From positions 22,474,082-22,538,081 of the forward strand of contig NC_067207.1 of the NCBI RefSeq assembly GCF_026262505.1: 64,000 bases of DNA. The letters are read 5' to 3'. The translations under genes and the position numbers were made by a program. The stretch comes from Trichomonas vaginalis G3 (Eukaryota; Parabasalia; Trichomonadida; Trichomonadidae). The notes under the pieces were generated by a model. It was not told where the DNA came from and did not search any database. It saw only the letters and a list, made by a program, of their open reading frames with translations. This document shows, in pieces, positions 28,785 to 38,792 of the stretch (the first letter of the stretch is position 1; each line of letters begins with the position of its first letter).

Positions 28785-29912
28785 ATGAGTGAAGGACTTA
28801 TTCAGAATTTCGAATAAATTGGGGCTCACATCGAAGATTATATTGATGACAATAAGTTATTTAACACGTTCGAAAAGGAAGACATTGCAAAAATACTGAA
28901 GTTTGCAAATTTGTCAACAAATGACTTCATTACTATTCTGCAACAGGCACATTCTACAACTAATGCAAGTAAATTATATCTTAGTACTCGAAATGCGCAC
29001 GTTACAATTCAAAACTTTGAAGAAGCCATTTCCCTTCTTAAATCATTAAAGAAATTTCTTAAACTGAAAATGCTTGATGGAGTAATTGATATCTTGATTC
29101 AATCAGATAAAGAAAAGTCTGACTTGACAAAACAAATACAAAATCTTCAAGAAAAGTTAAATTCAATTCAAAATCAAGAAAATGACAAAGAAATTCAAAA
29201 TCAAGAAAATGACAAAGAAATTCAAAATCAAGAAAATGATAAAGAAATTCAAAATCAAGAAAATGACAAAGAAATTCAAAATCAGGAAAATGACAAAGAA
29301 ATTCAAACAAAAATCGAAGAAATTAATAATTCTGATGATTTTGAACGCATTTACAACTTCTTTGACGAGCTTTCGTCTCAAGGAAATAAAATAGTGATTT
29401 CAAAAGCATGTGAAGAAGGACTCTGGAAGAAGAAAGGAACTAATGATCAAAATGTACTTCATGTTGCAAGTGAAAAAGGAAATCTCAGACTTGTTAAATC
29501 TCTCATCGAATGTCACTGTGACAAAGATACAAAGGATAATGAGGGATATACTCCACTCATTTTAGCTTCATTAAAATGTCATCTTGAAGTTGTTAAATAT
29601 CTCATCTCTATTGGCGCTGATAAAAAAGCAAAAAATAATAGTGGAGCTACTCCACTCATATATGCATCATTAAAATGTCATCTTGAAGTTGTTAAATATC
29701 TCATCTCTATTGGCGCTGATAAAGAAGCAAAAAATAATAGTGGAGCTACTCCACTCATATATGCATCATTAAAATGTCATCTTGAAGTTGTTAAATATCT
29801 CATCTCAGTTGGAGCTAATAAAGAAGCAAAGGATAATAGTGGATTTACCCCACTTGAAATCGCATCACTTCTTAAAAAGAATGAAGTTGTTAAATATTTT
29901 TCCTCAATCTGA
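28785..29912 (+). pseudogene. Ankyrin-repeat protein with early in-frame stop
   Basis: The ATG at 28785 gives MSEGLIQNFE and then a TAA (28815-28817); the same frame continues IGAHIEDYIDDNKLFNTFEK and stays open to 29912. The N-terminal region matches the leader domain of the large trichomonad ankyrin family. Then come a coiled segment, a run of five NQENDKEIQ units (29165-29300) and about four ankyrin repeats of 33 residues (GYTPLILASLKCHLEVVKYL type). Either one base change made a stop (AAA to TAA would do it) or translation starts at the ATG at 29070, which would lose the leader domain. Such proteins are protein-binding scaffolds of unknown role. Confidence 0.75.
29165..29305 (+). repeat. 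27-base coding minisatellite (NQENDKEIQ units)
   Basis: Five near-identical copies of AATCAAGAAAATGACAAAGA plus AATTCAA lie inside the ankyrin gene between the coiled segment and the ankyrin repeats. The unit is a multiple of three, so copy-number change would keep frame and vary linker length. Confidence 0.9.
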
Positions 29913-30236
29913 GCTAAATAAAGAAGCTACACTGAATGAATCTTGAATTTCGACCTGAAATGATATACAAAAATAAGTCATAAAACAATTTCAAACACAA
30001 TTTGCTTGCTCATAATTACAACAAAAACGAAGGTTTGCTTTTCATTATTGATTTCAGAGTTTGATTCACATTCTCTATGAAGTTTCTGTGTTATTGATTT
30101 AATTCTAAAAATAATTTGAATTCCAGATGGCTTTATCATGTAGGTCGACAAGAACAGCAATTGTATTTTTTTTTTCAAATAATTAAGATATAATAAAATC
30201 GTATTGTTTAGCGTAAAAAGACAATCATGATTTACT
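29913..30236. other. Intergenic spacer, nothing supported
   Basis: A/T-rich sequence between two convergent genes; contains no recognisable gene or repeat. Confidence 0.6.
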
Positions 30237-31097
30237 TTACCATTGACTTGAAGCTCCGATTCTCTTTACCATCTTCATGATTACATCAGCAACTTTATCA
30301 GGAGCATCTTCATGGACGCAGTGGCTGGTTCCATTGATAACAGAGAGCTGGAACTTACCACTCATGTGTCCAATTGTAAATGGAGTATCTAAGCGATCAA
30401 TTGTTGGAAGAATAAGAATCTTATATGAGTGAGCATGGATGAATGCATCAGCAAATCCTTTGAACCATCCTGGCCATGCTTCCTTTGATTTCAGAATATC
30501 AGTCTTCCAAGTAAGCTTCTTATCTGCTGTTTCTTTCATTCTTCCAGAAACTGAGATCTTGGCGCTGTCGAAATTCTCCATCTCGCCACTTGTTGCGACG
30601 TATGCAATAGCATCATTTGCAGATTCGAAAGCTTGTGGTCTTTTATGAAGTAATTTCTCCATACCTGGCAATTGCTGAATTGTACTGCCTTCGATCGTAT
30701 CGATTGCGATGATAGACATTGAAGGAACTTTTGAAGCAGCAAATGTAACAACAGATCCACCAACTGAGTGGCCAAGAAGAATTGCACGCTTATCCTTTGG
30801 AATGAAAATTTCTGCAAGAGCAATAAAATCTTCAACCATGCTATTTAATTCTAAATCTTTTGATTCATCACCAGGTGTATCGCCATGGCACTTGAAATCT
30901 GGTGCAACAACAGTAAGTTGACCCTTGAGCTCTTTTGCGAGTAATGAGAATGAAAGTGCAGAATGTCCGATTCCGTGAACGCAAAATAGAACAAAATTGC
31001 TGTCACATGGGTTTGAGTAAACATTGAAAGTTCCACGGGGTGTTTCAATCATTTCTTTCTTATCCCAGTAGTTACTCCACTTAGCAAAACCTTCCAT
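30237..31097 (-). CDS. PPME1: Protein phosphatase methylesterase 1 (PME-1-like), 286 aa
   Basis: An alpha/beta-hydrolase that removes the C-terminal methyl ester from the PP2A catalytic subunit. Seen: the oxyanion region CVHGIGHSALSFSLLA, the nucleophile elbow GHSVGG (Ser111), the segment AIDTIEGST with Asp133, and the His262 in VHEDAPDKVA; these are the triad positions of human PME-1 (Ser156, Asp181, His349). Family-specific stretches WPGWFKGFADAFI and DRLDTPFTIGHMSGKFQ are also present. It is shorter than human PME-1 (386) because the acidic insert before WKTDILKSKE is missing. The start at 31097 gives the usual W-x-x-Y-x-x-x-K/F beginning. Ordinary intact host gene. Confidence 0.9.
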   Translation of the reverse strand: MEGFAKWSNYWDKKEMIETPRGTFNVYSNPCDSNFVLFCVHGIGHSALSFSLLAKELKGQLTVVAPDFKCHGDTPGDESKDLELNSMVEDFIALAEIFIPKDKRAILLGHSVGGSVVTFAASKVPSMSIIAIDTIEGSTIQQLPGMEKLLHKRPQAFESANDAIAYVATSGEMENFDSAKISVSGRMKETADKKLTWKTDILKSKEAWPGWFKGFADAFIHAHSYKILILPTIDRLDTPFTIGHMSGKFQLSVINGTSHCVHEDAPDKVADVIMKMVKRIGASSQW

Positions 31098-31455
31098 CGT
31101 ACCGATTTTGATCGGAAGTTTACATTCATTTCATCATTTTATCTTCACTTATTGAAAAACGTCTATATTATTAGCTAGACTGCATGCATTCCAATAAGAT
31201 GTATCAATCATTCATTAAAGATTAAATTTTATTAAATTTCATTTATATTCCATTTAATTTTAACCGAGGAATCCATCACTCCATCTAAGCGTGAATTATT
31301 TCCATAGCAACCTATACATGAATTTTAATTTGCTAATAATGATATCGAAAAGATATAAAAAATGTTAGTTGAATATGAAATAAAGGTATTCGTACATACA
31401 TATATTTACAGATAACAAAATAGGAAAGAAGTAATAGCGATTATTTTTCAAAAAA
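31098..31455. other. Intergenic spacer, nothing supported
   Basis: A/T-rich spacer between two minus-strand genes; no gene or repeat seen. Confidence 0.6.
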
Positions 31456-32115
31456 TTAATTACGTTTTTTGATATCAGGATGAACCGGCTGTAAAGCACG
31501 GGCTTTAACTCTTCTAACTTTTCCTTGCATAGCTAATTGACGTTTGAGATCCGTTAATTCTTTAATAACCATATTATACTTTTCTTTATACATTGTATTT
31601 GCATCATTTGTAGTGTTTGGACGAACCTGCTTGCCTTTAAGGTGGTCTTTTAGATCTTGAATAATTTCATCTTTTTCTTCTAAAATTGCTTCTTTTTCGC
31701 GTAAAGTAAATTCGAGCTCGCTTATCTTTTTCTGAAGGTTACTTGCCTCTTCCATTGCTTGCCTGCGCTGATTTGTCTGTATTGTAAAATCAAGTGATGG
31801 ATCTTCATCAGCAAAGCTGAAATTCTGAAGTCCTGCCATGATTGAACTTGTAACTTCAATGGGATTTGATTTCTTGGGTGTGAAACTATCTGTAGATTTT
31901 TGAACTGAAGATCTTCCTCTATTTGAAGAAGGTAAAGCAATAGATTCGAATAAAACAGAATCTCTACCTTCTAGATCCTGTACAAGATTATCAAATGTCT
32001 TTGGAGTAGGAGCTCTGACAAATTGATTGTCGTCTTCGTACCACATTTTCTTCTTTTTCTTCTTTGAATTATTCAACGGTTTTTTATTTTTGGAATAATC
32101 GTCCAAGATATGCAC
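31456..32115 (-). CDS. Coiled-coil protein of unknown function, 219 aa
   Basis: The N-terminal half is polar and Ser/Lys-rich (FTPKKSNPIEVTSSIMAGLQ). A strong coiled coil follows (about residues 112-165: RRQAMEEASNLQKKISELEF and onward), then a second helix (MYKEKYNMVIKELTDLKRQL) and a basic tail (KVRRVKARALQPVHPDIKK). Translation may start at the first ATG (32115) or at the internal ATG giving MWYEDDNQFVRAP after a poly-lysine stretch. The composition resembles cytoskeletal or centrosomal linker proteins, but I recognise no family. Confidence 0.65.
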   Translation of the reverse strand: MHILDDYSKNKKPLNNSKKKKKKMWYEDDNQFVRAPTPKTFDNLVQDLEGRDSVLFESIALPSSNRGRSSVQKSTDSFTPKKSNPIEVTSSIMAGLQNFSFADEDPSLDFTIQTNQRRQAMEEASNLQKKISELEFTLREKEAILEEKDEIIQDLKDHLKGKQVRPNTTNDANTMYKEKYNMVIKELTDLKRQLAMQGKVRRVKARALQPVHPDIKKRN

Positions 32116-32702
32116 ATTAACAACTTAGGTCAACCAATCATAAGAAATGAAATTTTTCAAAACAAATTTGTATTATAACTTATTCTTATATCTGTTTGCG
32201 AAGATTTCCGGATTAATTTAAGATATTTTATGTTTATATCACATATATCTGATATTTAGATCAGGTATTTTCAGATGTTACATATGAACATACGTAAAAA
32301 GTGTGTTACACCCTTGAAACACGATACATCTTTCTTGTTAAGCAATTTTTTTGAGCATTATAACCAGAACTATTAATGTCGACCGAAATGAATTTCAGAG
32401 TGAGCTAATGTAGCTTCGAAGAGACTAATAACAGAAAAATATTGCAATATCAATTTCTAAACGTGGTAGTTGGGGAATCATCAGATTTTAAAGAAACAAT
32501 TCATTATCTATTTAATACAAATTACTTTGATAAAAGCACTTGCGTTCGAAATTTAGAAAAATCCATTTTTATCAGGAATCTGCATGAAAGAATAGAAATT
32601 CTTGATGATAACAAGAAAGCAAATTGATTTCAATAAAAATATCTGAGATGCGATAAAATTGTAAACAGACTTGTTCAAATAATAAAAGATTGCCTCAGCT
32701 GA
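32116..32702. other. Intergenic spacer with a possible gene scrap
   Basis: Between two divergent genes. At 32409-32627 the plus strand is open without an ATG and reads FKETIHYLFNTNYFDKSTCV and EKSIFIRNLHERIEILDD; this is protein-like but unassigned and may be an old gene remnant. Confidence 0.4.
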
Positions 32703-33368
32703 ATGTCGCAATCTTTAGACAGTTTTCCTAAGAAAAATATGTTTGATATCAACTACACAGACGGGTCACTGAAAAAACTTACCTCGAACAACAAAAATGA
32801 AGAATCTTCAGATTATAGTGCAAATAAATCTCCAAAAAAGGAAAAGAATCGTGTAATTTTCACACCCCATTGGTTTAAAAACGATGAATATAAAGAAAAA
32901 ACCAAAGTTACCTGGGAAGATAAATATAAAGAAATGACTGAAGTGCATTGGAGAATGGAAGTGTATGAAAAGCGCATATCAGACGATGAAATACCAGATG
33001 TATACCATCCCGGAATGATTCCCGGAATCGAAGTTAAAAAAGATCCGTTAAATGAAACTTTGAAAGAAAAAAGGCTTCTTAAACGATATACTATGGTCCA
33101 AGAAGAACAAATTAAACCACAATTTTGGCCACCAAGAATATACGATAAAACCATGAAGCAATTAAACGAATTTGAATCCACCCAGCTTTTACGACAAATA
33201 GAGAAACTTTCTGAGCCAGTTGATATAGATGATTTCGATGAACCTAGGGTTAAGAAAGATGTTCAACAAAAACGAATAGAAGGCAGACATACGATCGTTC
33301 TATCTCAATTAGACTTCGAAACTGAAAATGAATCAGACTTTACTCAATGGTCTGATGCATATTTTTAA
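32703..33368 (+). CDS. Acidic/lysine-rich protein of unknown function, 221 aa
   Basis: An ATG frame with real-gene codon texture and no low-complexity run. Noticeable segments are VIFTPHWFKNDEYKEKTKVT, TEVHWRMEVYEKRISDDEIP and PQFWPPRIYDKTMKQLNEF, rich in Trp and Tyr. The C-terminus is acidic. No domain recognised. It is divergent from the coiled-coil gene at 31456-32115. Confidence 0.6.
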   Translation: MSQSLDSFPKKNMFDINYTDGSLKKLTSNNKNEESSDYSANKSPKKEKNRVIFTPHWFKNDEYKEKTKVTWEDKYKEMTEVHWRMEVYEKRISDDEIPDVYHPGMIPGIEVKKDPLNETLKEKRLLKRYTMVQEEQIKPQFWPPRIYDKTMKQLNEFESTQLLRQIEKLSEPVDIDDFDEPRVKKDVQQKRIEGRHTIVLSQLDFETENESDFTQWSDAYF

Positions 33369-33750
33369 TCTCTTTACTACTTTATGTTCTTTTTAATGTA
33401 TGTAGCAAATATATTATTTAATGTTGTTTGTTTTAAAACTAATTTGTTAATTAATCTTCCTATTTTTAAATACTAGGCACTATGCGATTATTAACATGCC
33501 AAGGAACGAGAAAATAAATTATAACGAATAAATTCGGGAACGAAATTAAAATAGGCCATTGAACTACTGATAAATAATAAATTTAAGTCAGATATATGAT
33601 GGATGATGGATATAGAGCTAGTAAATGCTAGATTTCAAGATGATCATTTTTCAAAACTTGTTTTAAAACCATTCGAAAGGGGAAAATTAGAATGTTTAAA
33701 TATTCTACATAATATTCCAGACAAAAGAAATGGCTTTTATTTTTTCTTTG
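33369..33750. other. Intergenic spacer, nothing supported
   Basis: A/T-rich spacer up to the start of the duplicated CCT8 block. A 63-codon open stretch (33603-33794) runs into the duplicated block and shows no domain, so it is not called. Confidence 0.55.
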
Positions 33751-35446
33751 AAATTAATAAACGAAAATCTCTAAAATCACCTGACCACATTTGAAATGGC
33801 AGCAAATAAGTTATCATTTAATGGCTTTTTCAAGGACGGCACCCGCTATTTCTCCGGTGTAGATGAAGTTCTCCTTCAGAACATCGACGCAGTTGTTGAT
33901 TTAAGCGAACTCACACGCACGTCGATTGGTCCGAACGGTATGAAGAAAATTATCAAAAACCACTTTGGCAAACTCTATGTTACTGGTGATGCAGCCACCA
34001 TCTTGAACGAGGCTGAAATCCAGCATCCCGCCGCCAAGATGCTTGTCACCGCATCACAGATGCAAGCTGAGCAAGTTGGCGATGGCACAAACTTTGTTTT
34101 AGTTTTCGGTGGTGAGCTTCTTCGCCGTGCTACTGAGCTTGTTCGTGCCGGTATCAACACAAAAGATATTGTTGCAGGCTACCAGAAAGCACTTGCCGAA
34201 GCACTTCGCATTCTTCCAACACTTGATCTTGGCAATAAATTCAACGTTGACGACAAAGCATCCGTTGCTGCTTGCTTAAAGACACCACTCTCCTCACACC
34301 AGTACTTAGACGCTGACTTCCTTTCAAACATTGCTGCGGAAGCATGTTTGATGGCATATCCAAACCACAATCTTCGCTTCAACGTCGACAACGTCCGCTA
34401 CGCTAAAGCACTTGGTGGTTCTATCCAAGACTCGTTTGTTGTCAAAGGCTTTGCTATTCCACGTGAAGTTGTTGGCACCATCCGCCGCAAAGACGACGTC
34501 AAGATTGCTCTTTACACATGCTCTTTCGACTTTGCCGAGACGGACACAAAGATGAACACCGTTTTCACATCCGGCAAGCAGATGGAACAGTTTGCTCTTT
34601 CCGAGGAGAACCGCATGGAACAGATGGTTCTTTCTATCAAGGAGAAAGGCGTCAATGTTGTTGTTTGCCAGTCTAAGTTCACCGAGCTTGGTATCCACTA
34701 CCTTGAGAAGCACGGCATCATGGCTGTTCAGTTACCATCTAACTGGGACATCAAGCGTCTTGCTCGCGCAGTGAAAGCAGTTCCACTTCTCCGCATTGGT
34801 GCACCAACCGAAGACGAGATTGGCCACTGCAAGTCGGTCGAAGCTCGCGAGATTGGTTCCACACCAATTGTCATCTTCGAAGCCGATGGCGAGATCTCTA
34901 CTGTCATCATCCGCGGTGCTACACCAAATCTTATTGACGACATCGAGCGTTCCCTCGATGATGCAGTCAACTCATTCAGAATCCTCACAGAGCATCCACT
35001 TCTTGTTCCAGGTGCCGGTGCATCAGAGATGGAGCTTTCCACACAGATTTCTAAGTTTGCCGAATCACGTCCTGGCATGGACCAGTACGGCATCCGCAAG
35101 TTTGCCGAAGCTCTTGAAGTTATTCCACGCACCATTGCAGAGAACAGTGGCATCCGCATTTCAGAATTCATGGCCAAGATCCGTGCCTCACACAACAAGG
35201 GCGAATCTTCATCAGGTGTTGATGTTATCAATATGGACATTGGCAATTCTATTGAACTTGGTGCCTGGGATATTGCCCATGTCAAAGAGTGGGGCATGAA
35301 GTTTGCATGCGAAGTTGCCTGTACACTTCTTCGTGTTGACCAGATCTGCATGGCTAAGAAAGCTAGTGGACCAGCTCCTCGCTCTATGGGAGCGCGCGAT
35401 GAGGATTAAAACTGAAATATTTTTTTTCTTTGCATTTAAATATAAA
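33751..35446 (+). repeat. Inverted duplication, copy 1 (CCT8 block)
   Basis: This 1696-base block matches the reverse complement of 42824-44519 with no difference found by eye. It holds 45 bases upstream of the ATG, the whole gene and 37 bases after the stop. Outside these points the flanks differ completely. Confidence 0.93.
33796..35409 (+). CDS. CCT8: CCT theta chaperonin subunit, copy 1, 537 aa
   Basis: Group II chaperonin subunit; eight different subunits form the TRiC/CCT ring that folds actin and tubulin in the cytosol. Seen: RTSIGPNGMKK (residues 42-51), TGDAATIL (63-70), the ATP-binding VGDGTN (94-99), and the C-terminal helix block ending with a short tail. The N-terminal pattern FKDGTRYFSGVDEVLLQNID and EIQHPAAKMLVTASQMQ is that of theta rather than other subunits (human: LKEGAKHFSGLEEA, EVQHPAAKMIVMASHMQ). 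Length is normal. Codons are C-rich, typical of high expression. An inverted, seemingly identical copy lies at 42861-44474. Confidence 0.93.
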   Translation: MAANKLSFNGFFKDGTRYFSGVDEVLLQNIDAVVDLSELTRTSIGPNGMKKIIKNHFGKLYVTGDAATILNEAEIQHPAAKMLVTASQMQAEQVGDGTNFVLVFGGELLRRATELVRAGINTKDIVAGYQKALAEALRILPTLDLGNKFNVDDKASVAACLKTPLSSHQYLDADFLSNIAAEACLMAYPNHNLRFNVDNVRYAKALGGSIQDSFVVKGFAIPREVVGTIRRKDDVKIALYTCSFDFAETDTKMNTVFTSGKQMEQFALSEENRMEQMVLSIKEKGVNVVVCQSKFTELGIHYLEKHGIMAVQLPSNWDIKRLARAVKAVPLLRIGAPTEDEIGHCKSVEAREIGSTPIVIFEADGEISTVIIRGATPNLIDDIERSLDDAVNSFRILTEHPLLVPGAGASEMELSTQISKFAESRPGMDQYGIRKFAEALEVIPRTIAENSGIRISEFMAKIRASHNKGESSSGVDVINMDIGNSIELGAWDIAHVKEWGMKFACEVACTLLRVDQICMAKKASGPAPRSMGARDED

Positions 35447-35808
35447 GGCCATAATAATAGATTTTTGAAATGTTTTTATCGCAAAACCTATAAGAGAATA
35501 CATATTTCCAAAAATTATATCTTTCATATTCTTAAAACATTTAAATGGAGTCAAACAAATACAAAATTTTTAAACTCTAACATCATGCATAAGTAAGTAA
35601 ATAGGATATTACACTCAAGATAAACATTAGTTTGATTTCAAATTCGAAAATGCTGATTTTAAGACATCCTCACTTGTTTTCTACGAGTTTTCCTATAGTA
35701 ATTTATATCTACTATAAGACCAATATTGATCAAGATTTTGGATTTTGGTGTAATCCCCTGCAATAATAAAATAACTGAAAAGCGTTTTTTAAAAAATAAT
35801 AATTAAAA
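35447..35808. other. Intergenic spacer, nothing supported
   Basis: A/T-rich spacer after the duplicated block; no gene or repeat seen. Confidence 0.6.
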
Positions 35809-36884
35809 ATGACTGATTTTATGCCTATTATCGAAGCTTTGGAGAGGTATGACTACAATGGATATGTAGAACTTCTCCGAAACGTTCGTAATATCAATTT
35901 TCAAGACAATGATGGCAATACTTTGCTGCACAAATGCGTTACTTTTTGTAATTATCCATGTTTACTTTATACTATGGGAAAGAAAGCAAATGTAGATTTA
36001 GAAAACAAACTTAAATTAACACCTTTACATGTCGCAGTTTGGAGAGGATTTTTACCATTAGCAGCAGCACTCTTACAGGCAGGGGCACATACTGAAGTAA
36101 CAGACGCAAACGGAATTCTTTTTATATTTATAGAACACCTTTAGCATTTGCCGTTAGAAGAAATGATATTAAAGCTATTAGATTACTCTTAGATTTTAAT
36201 GCAAATCCAAACGCAACTTTGCCGAGTGGACTTTCATTACTATCTATGGCCGCAAAACATGGTTATTCTGAAGCAATTAGTTTACTTATTGAAGCCGGTG
36301 CTAGACATGATGTAGGAAGTAAACCACCTATAATCTCAGCTCTTGAAAGTGGTTCAAGAGCTGCACTAACTTCACTCGTTAAATCAAAACCTCGCGAAAT
36401 TTTATCTGTATATAACGAAAAACCATTACTAGTTCACGCACTTGAGATGAAATCAACACTTTTACCTGTTGTTGCTACTCTTGTTCGTGAAGAAACACTT
36501 AAAATGAAAGAGGAAGGAGATCCAAACGCACCGCCTTTCCCTCCAACAGGACTTACATCATCACAGCAGAAGCGTCTTAATACAGCTCTCGAGAGGCAAG
36601 ATTCTGTCATGATCTCCTCTTTCACTCCAGAAAATGATATTAAAATACGTCACGTTTGGGCCAAAATATCAGAACAAAAGGAAGAAACTACTATTGCAAC
36701 GGAATTCCGTGAGCAAAAGTCCTTTGAATCTGAGCCTTTTGGTGTTCCAGAACAGAATAATCAACCAAATGATGATGTTTTAACAGATGAAGAGGAAGAT
36801 AATGGAGATCCAGTAGAAGAGGAGTCTCAGAAATCTCATGATAGTTTATATATCCAAGAAAAACCACAACCTGTTGCTGCTTAA
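35809..36884 (+). pseudogene. Ankyrin-repeat protein with one frameshift
   Basis: The first frame starts at the ATG at 35809 (MTDFMPIIEALERYDYNGYV) and holds ankyrin repeats such as DGNTLLHKCVTF and KLTPLHVAVWRGFLPLAAAL. After DANG (about 36114) the ankyrin pattern continues in another frame: RTPLAFAVRRNDIKAIRLLL, then ATLPSGLSLLSMAAKHGYSE. One missing base between about 36112 and 36120 explains the switch. The C-terminal 170 residues are not ankyrin; they are polar, with an acidic tail (VLTDEEEDNGDPVEEESQKS). If the missing base is a consensus error the gene is an intact 358-residue protein. Otherwise only about 111 codons are made. Confidence 0.7.
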
Positions 36885-37034
36885 ATTATTATTTAATTTT
36901 TTAATATATATAACGAACTGATAATATATAGCATAAGCCATATTCTAATAATCTCTATAGATTCCTTGCAAATCAAAGATTAAGAATTATTTTGAATCAA
37001 ACTCAAACTCTGAGTTAAATTTCATGAAAGAAAG

Positions 37035-37754
37035 CCCGCTATAGCTTCCAGCATGTACCTCCACAAGAAGTACCCACACATGAAGTTAGGCTGCTCCGAA
37101 GCTCTTCAGTGCCCAACACTTCTTGTCAACGGCTTCGGTGACCACAGAATCGAAGGCATCGGTGACAAGCATGTTCCATGGGTCTTGAACGCCAAGGACC
37201 AGGATGTTGTCCTCGGCATCGATGATGAGGCTTGCATGCAGATGCTCAGAGTCTTCAACACACCAGAAGGCAAGAAGGTTCTCAAGGAACACGGCGTTTC
37301 CGATGAACTCATCGAAGACCTCGCCAACCTTAGTATCTCCGGCATTGCTAACATCCTCGGCTGCATCAAGATGGCCAAGTACTTCGAATTCACAGAGAAG
37401 GACATGATGTTCACAGTCGCTACAGACTCTGCTGTCATGTACCAGTCCAGACTCAAGGAACTCGAGGAGAAGCACGGCAAGTACACAGAATGCCAGGCTT
37501 ACGCTGACTGGTTCAGATACATGCTCGGCGCTTCTACAGACCACGTCGAAGAGCTCACATACGCTACACGCAAGAGAATCCACAACCTCAAGTACTACAC
37601 ATGGATCGAACAACAGGGCAAGACACTCGAGGAACTCAACGCTCAGTGGTACTGCGATAACTAGTGGGATGCTCAGATGAACGCTGCTATCGAATACGAC
37701 AACTTAATCGTTGCTTTCAACGAGAAGACTGGTCTCCTCAAGCAATACGAATAA
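37035..37754 (+). pseudogene. Truncated PLP-dependent enzyme (tryptophan-synthase-beta-like fold), C-terminal part
   Basis: Only the C-terminal half of the enzyme is present (MYLHKKYPHMKLGCSEALQC, then FGDHRIEGIGDKHVPWVLN, ISGIANILGCIKMAKYFEF, HNLKYYTWIEQQGKTLEELN). This matches the end of the bacterial-type pyridoxal-phosphate enzymes related to cysteine synthase and tryptophan synthase beta. The catalytic lysine region is missing. After QWYCDN an in-frame TAG (37662-37664) replaces an expected tyrosine; the frame then runs on as WDAQMNAAIEYDN to the TAA at 37754. Codons are strongly C/G-rich, unlike the A/T-rich flanks, showing a piece copied from a highly expressed gene. Both the truncation and the stop mark it as a dead copy. 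Confidence 0.75.
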
Positions 37755-38792
37755 ATACTTTTTCATACGTTTCTTTTTATGCATCTAACCATAATTATCC
37801 CTTAGTTTTTCCTCACCTCCTACTAAAACTATTATTTTTGCGGAAAAAAAATTATAAAGGCTAGTAGTCTTGTATGCTAGTGGTTTCGGGATAATTTCTG
37901 TAAGGAACTATCTTAGAATAAAATGAAGTTTATGATGCTTTGAAGCATTTCCTTATAGCACCAAATTTAAACTTCAAAATTACAAATAATCAGATATTTG
38001 CATTTGATTCAAGGCAATATTCAACTTTTAAACGATTAACCTCCTTCAGTATAGACATGTTACGACAAAAAATTATAACTCATCGTTCTTCTTCCAAATT
38101 TGCAAATAAAGCTTTATTTTTTATTTATAACTATCGAGTTCATAAACTACGAGCACTAAAAAGCTTACACTCAAATAGGCAAGGACTAGCTTGCTTATAA
38201 CTACCAAATTATCGATTTTGAAATCTTATTTTTTTTTCGATCTATAATATATATCTAAGATCTTTACTATTACAGTTGTTATGGGGAATGTAAAAGCTTC
38301 TATTTAAGGAAGACTTTATTTTACAACAAGATTTTTTTTTTATTTTTTATTGTTTTCTTTATTTATTAGACTAAATATTATTTGTATATTAGATTTCAGA
38401 AGTTTTTATATATTTTTAAGGATGAAAACACAACCTATGACAACTCTTAGTTATCTATTGGAACGAATGCGAGCTCTTCAAAAATAAATGTCGAAACTTA
38501 AGTGTATAGTACGCAATAAAGTTGTCACCATAGGAATTCTTTCGTAAATACGCAAAAAAATTTTCTAAATATTTAAAAATTAAGCCTATAAGAAGCTTTA
38601 AGGATCATTTTATGCTAATTTGCAATGGTACTATTTGAGTGGAAAAACAATAGGAAATCCATAAAAAATGACGCCTGAAATCTTTATGGTCATTGTTTTC
38701 TACATATATAACATAGTATTTTTTTTCTTCTAATGAATTTAAGGGATATTTCATATGGTAGATAGCAAATATGTCTTTTATAAAAAATTTTA
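37755..38792. other. Intergenic spacer, no gene supported
   Basis: About 1 kb of A/T-rich sequence. An open stretch at 37940-38200 lacks an ATG (it would start with TTG) and reads like spacer or a scrap (NYRVHKLRALKSLHSNRQG). Nothing else seen. Confidence 0.5.

Noticed and set aside
33603-33794. 63-codon ATG frame just before CCT8 copy 1
   Set aside because: Runs into the duplicated block, and its upstream part is absent before CCT8 copy 2; no domain or promoter support.
37035-37754. Selenocysteine or other recoding at the TAG in the PLP-enzyme fragment
   Set aside because: The gene also lacks its 5' half including the catalytic region, so a simple dead copy is the easier reading.
37940-38200. 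86-codon open frame
   Set aside because: Would start with TTG; no ATG and no similarity that I recognise.
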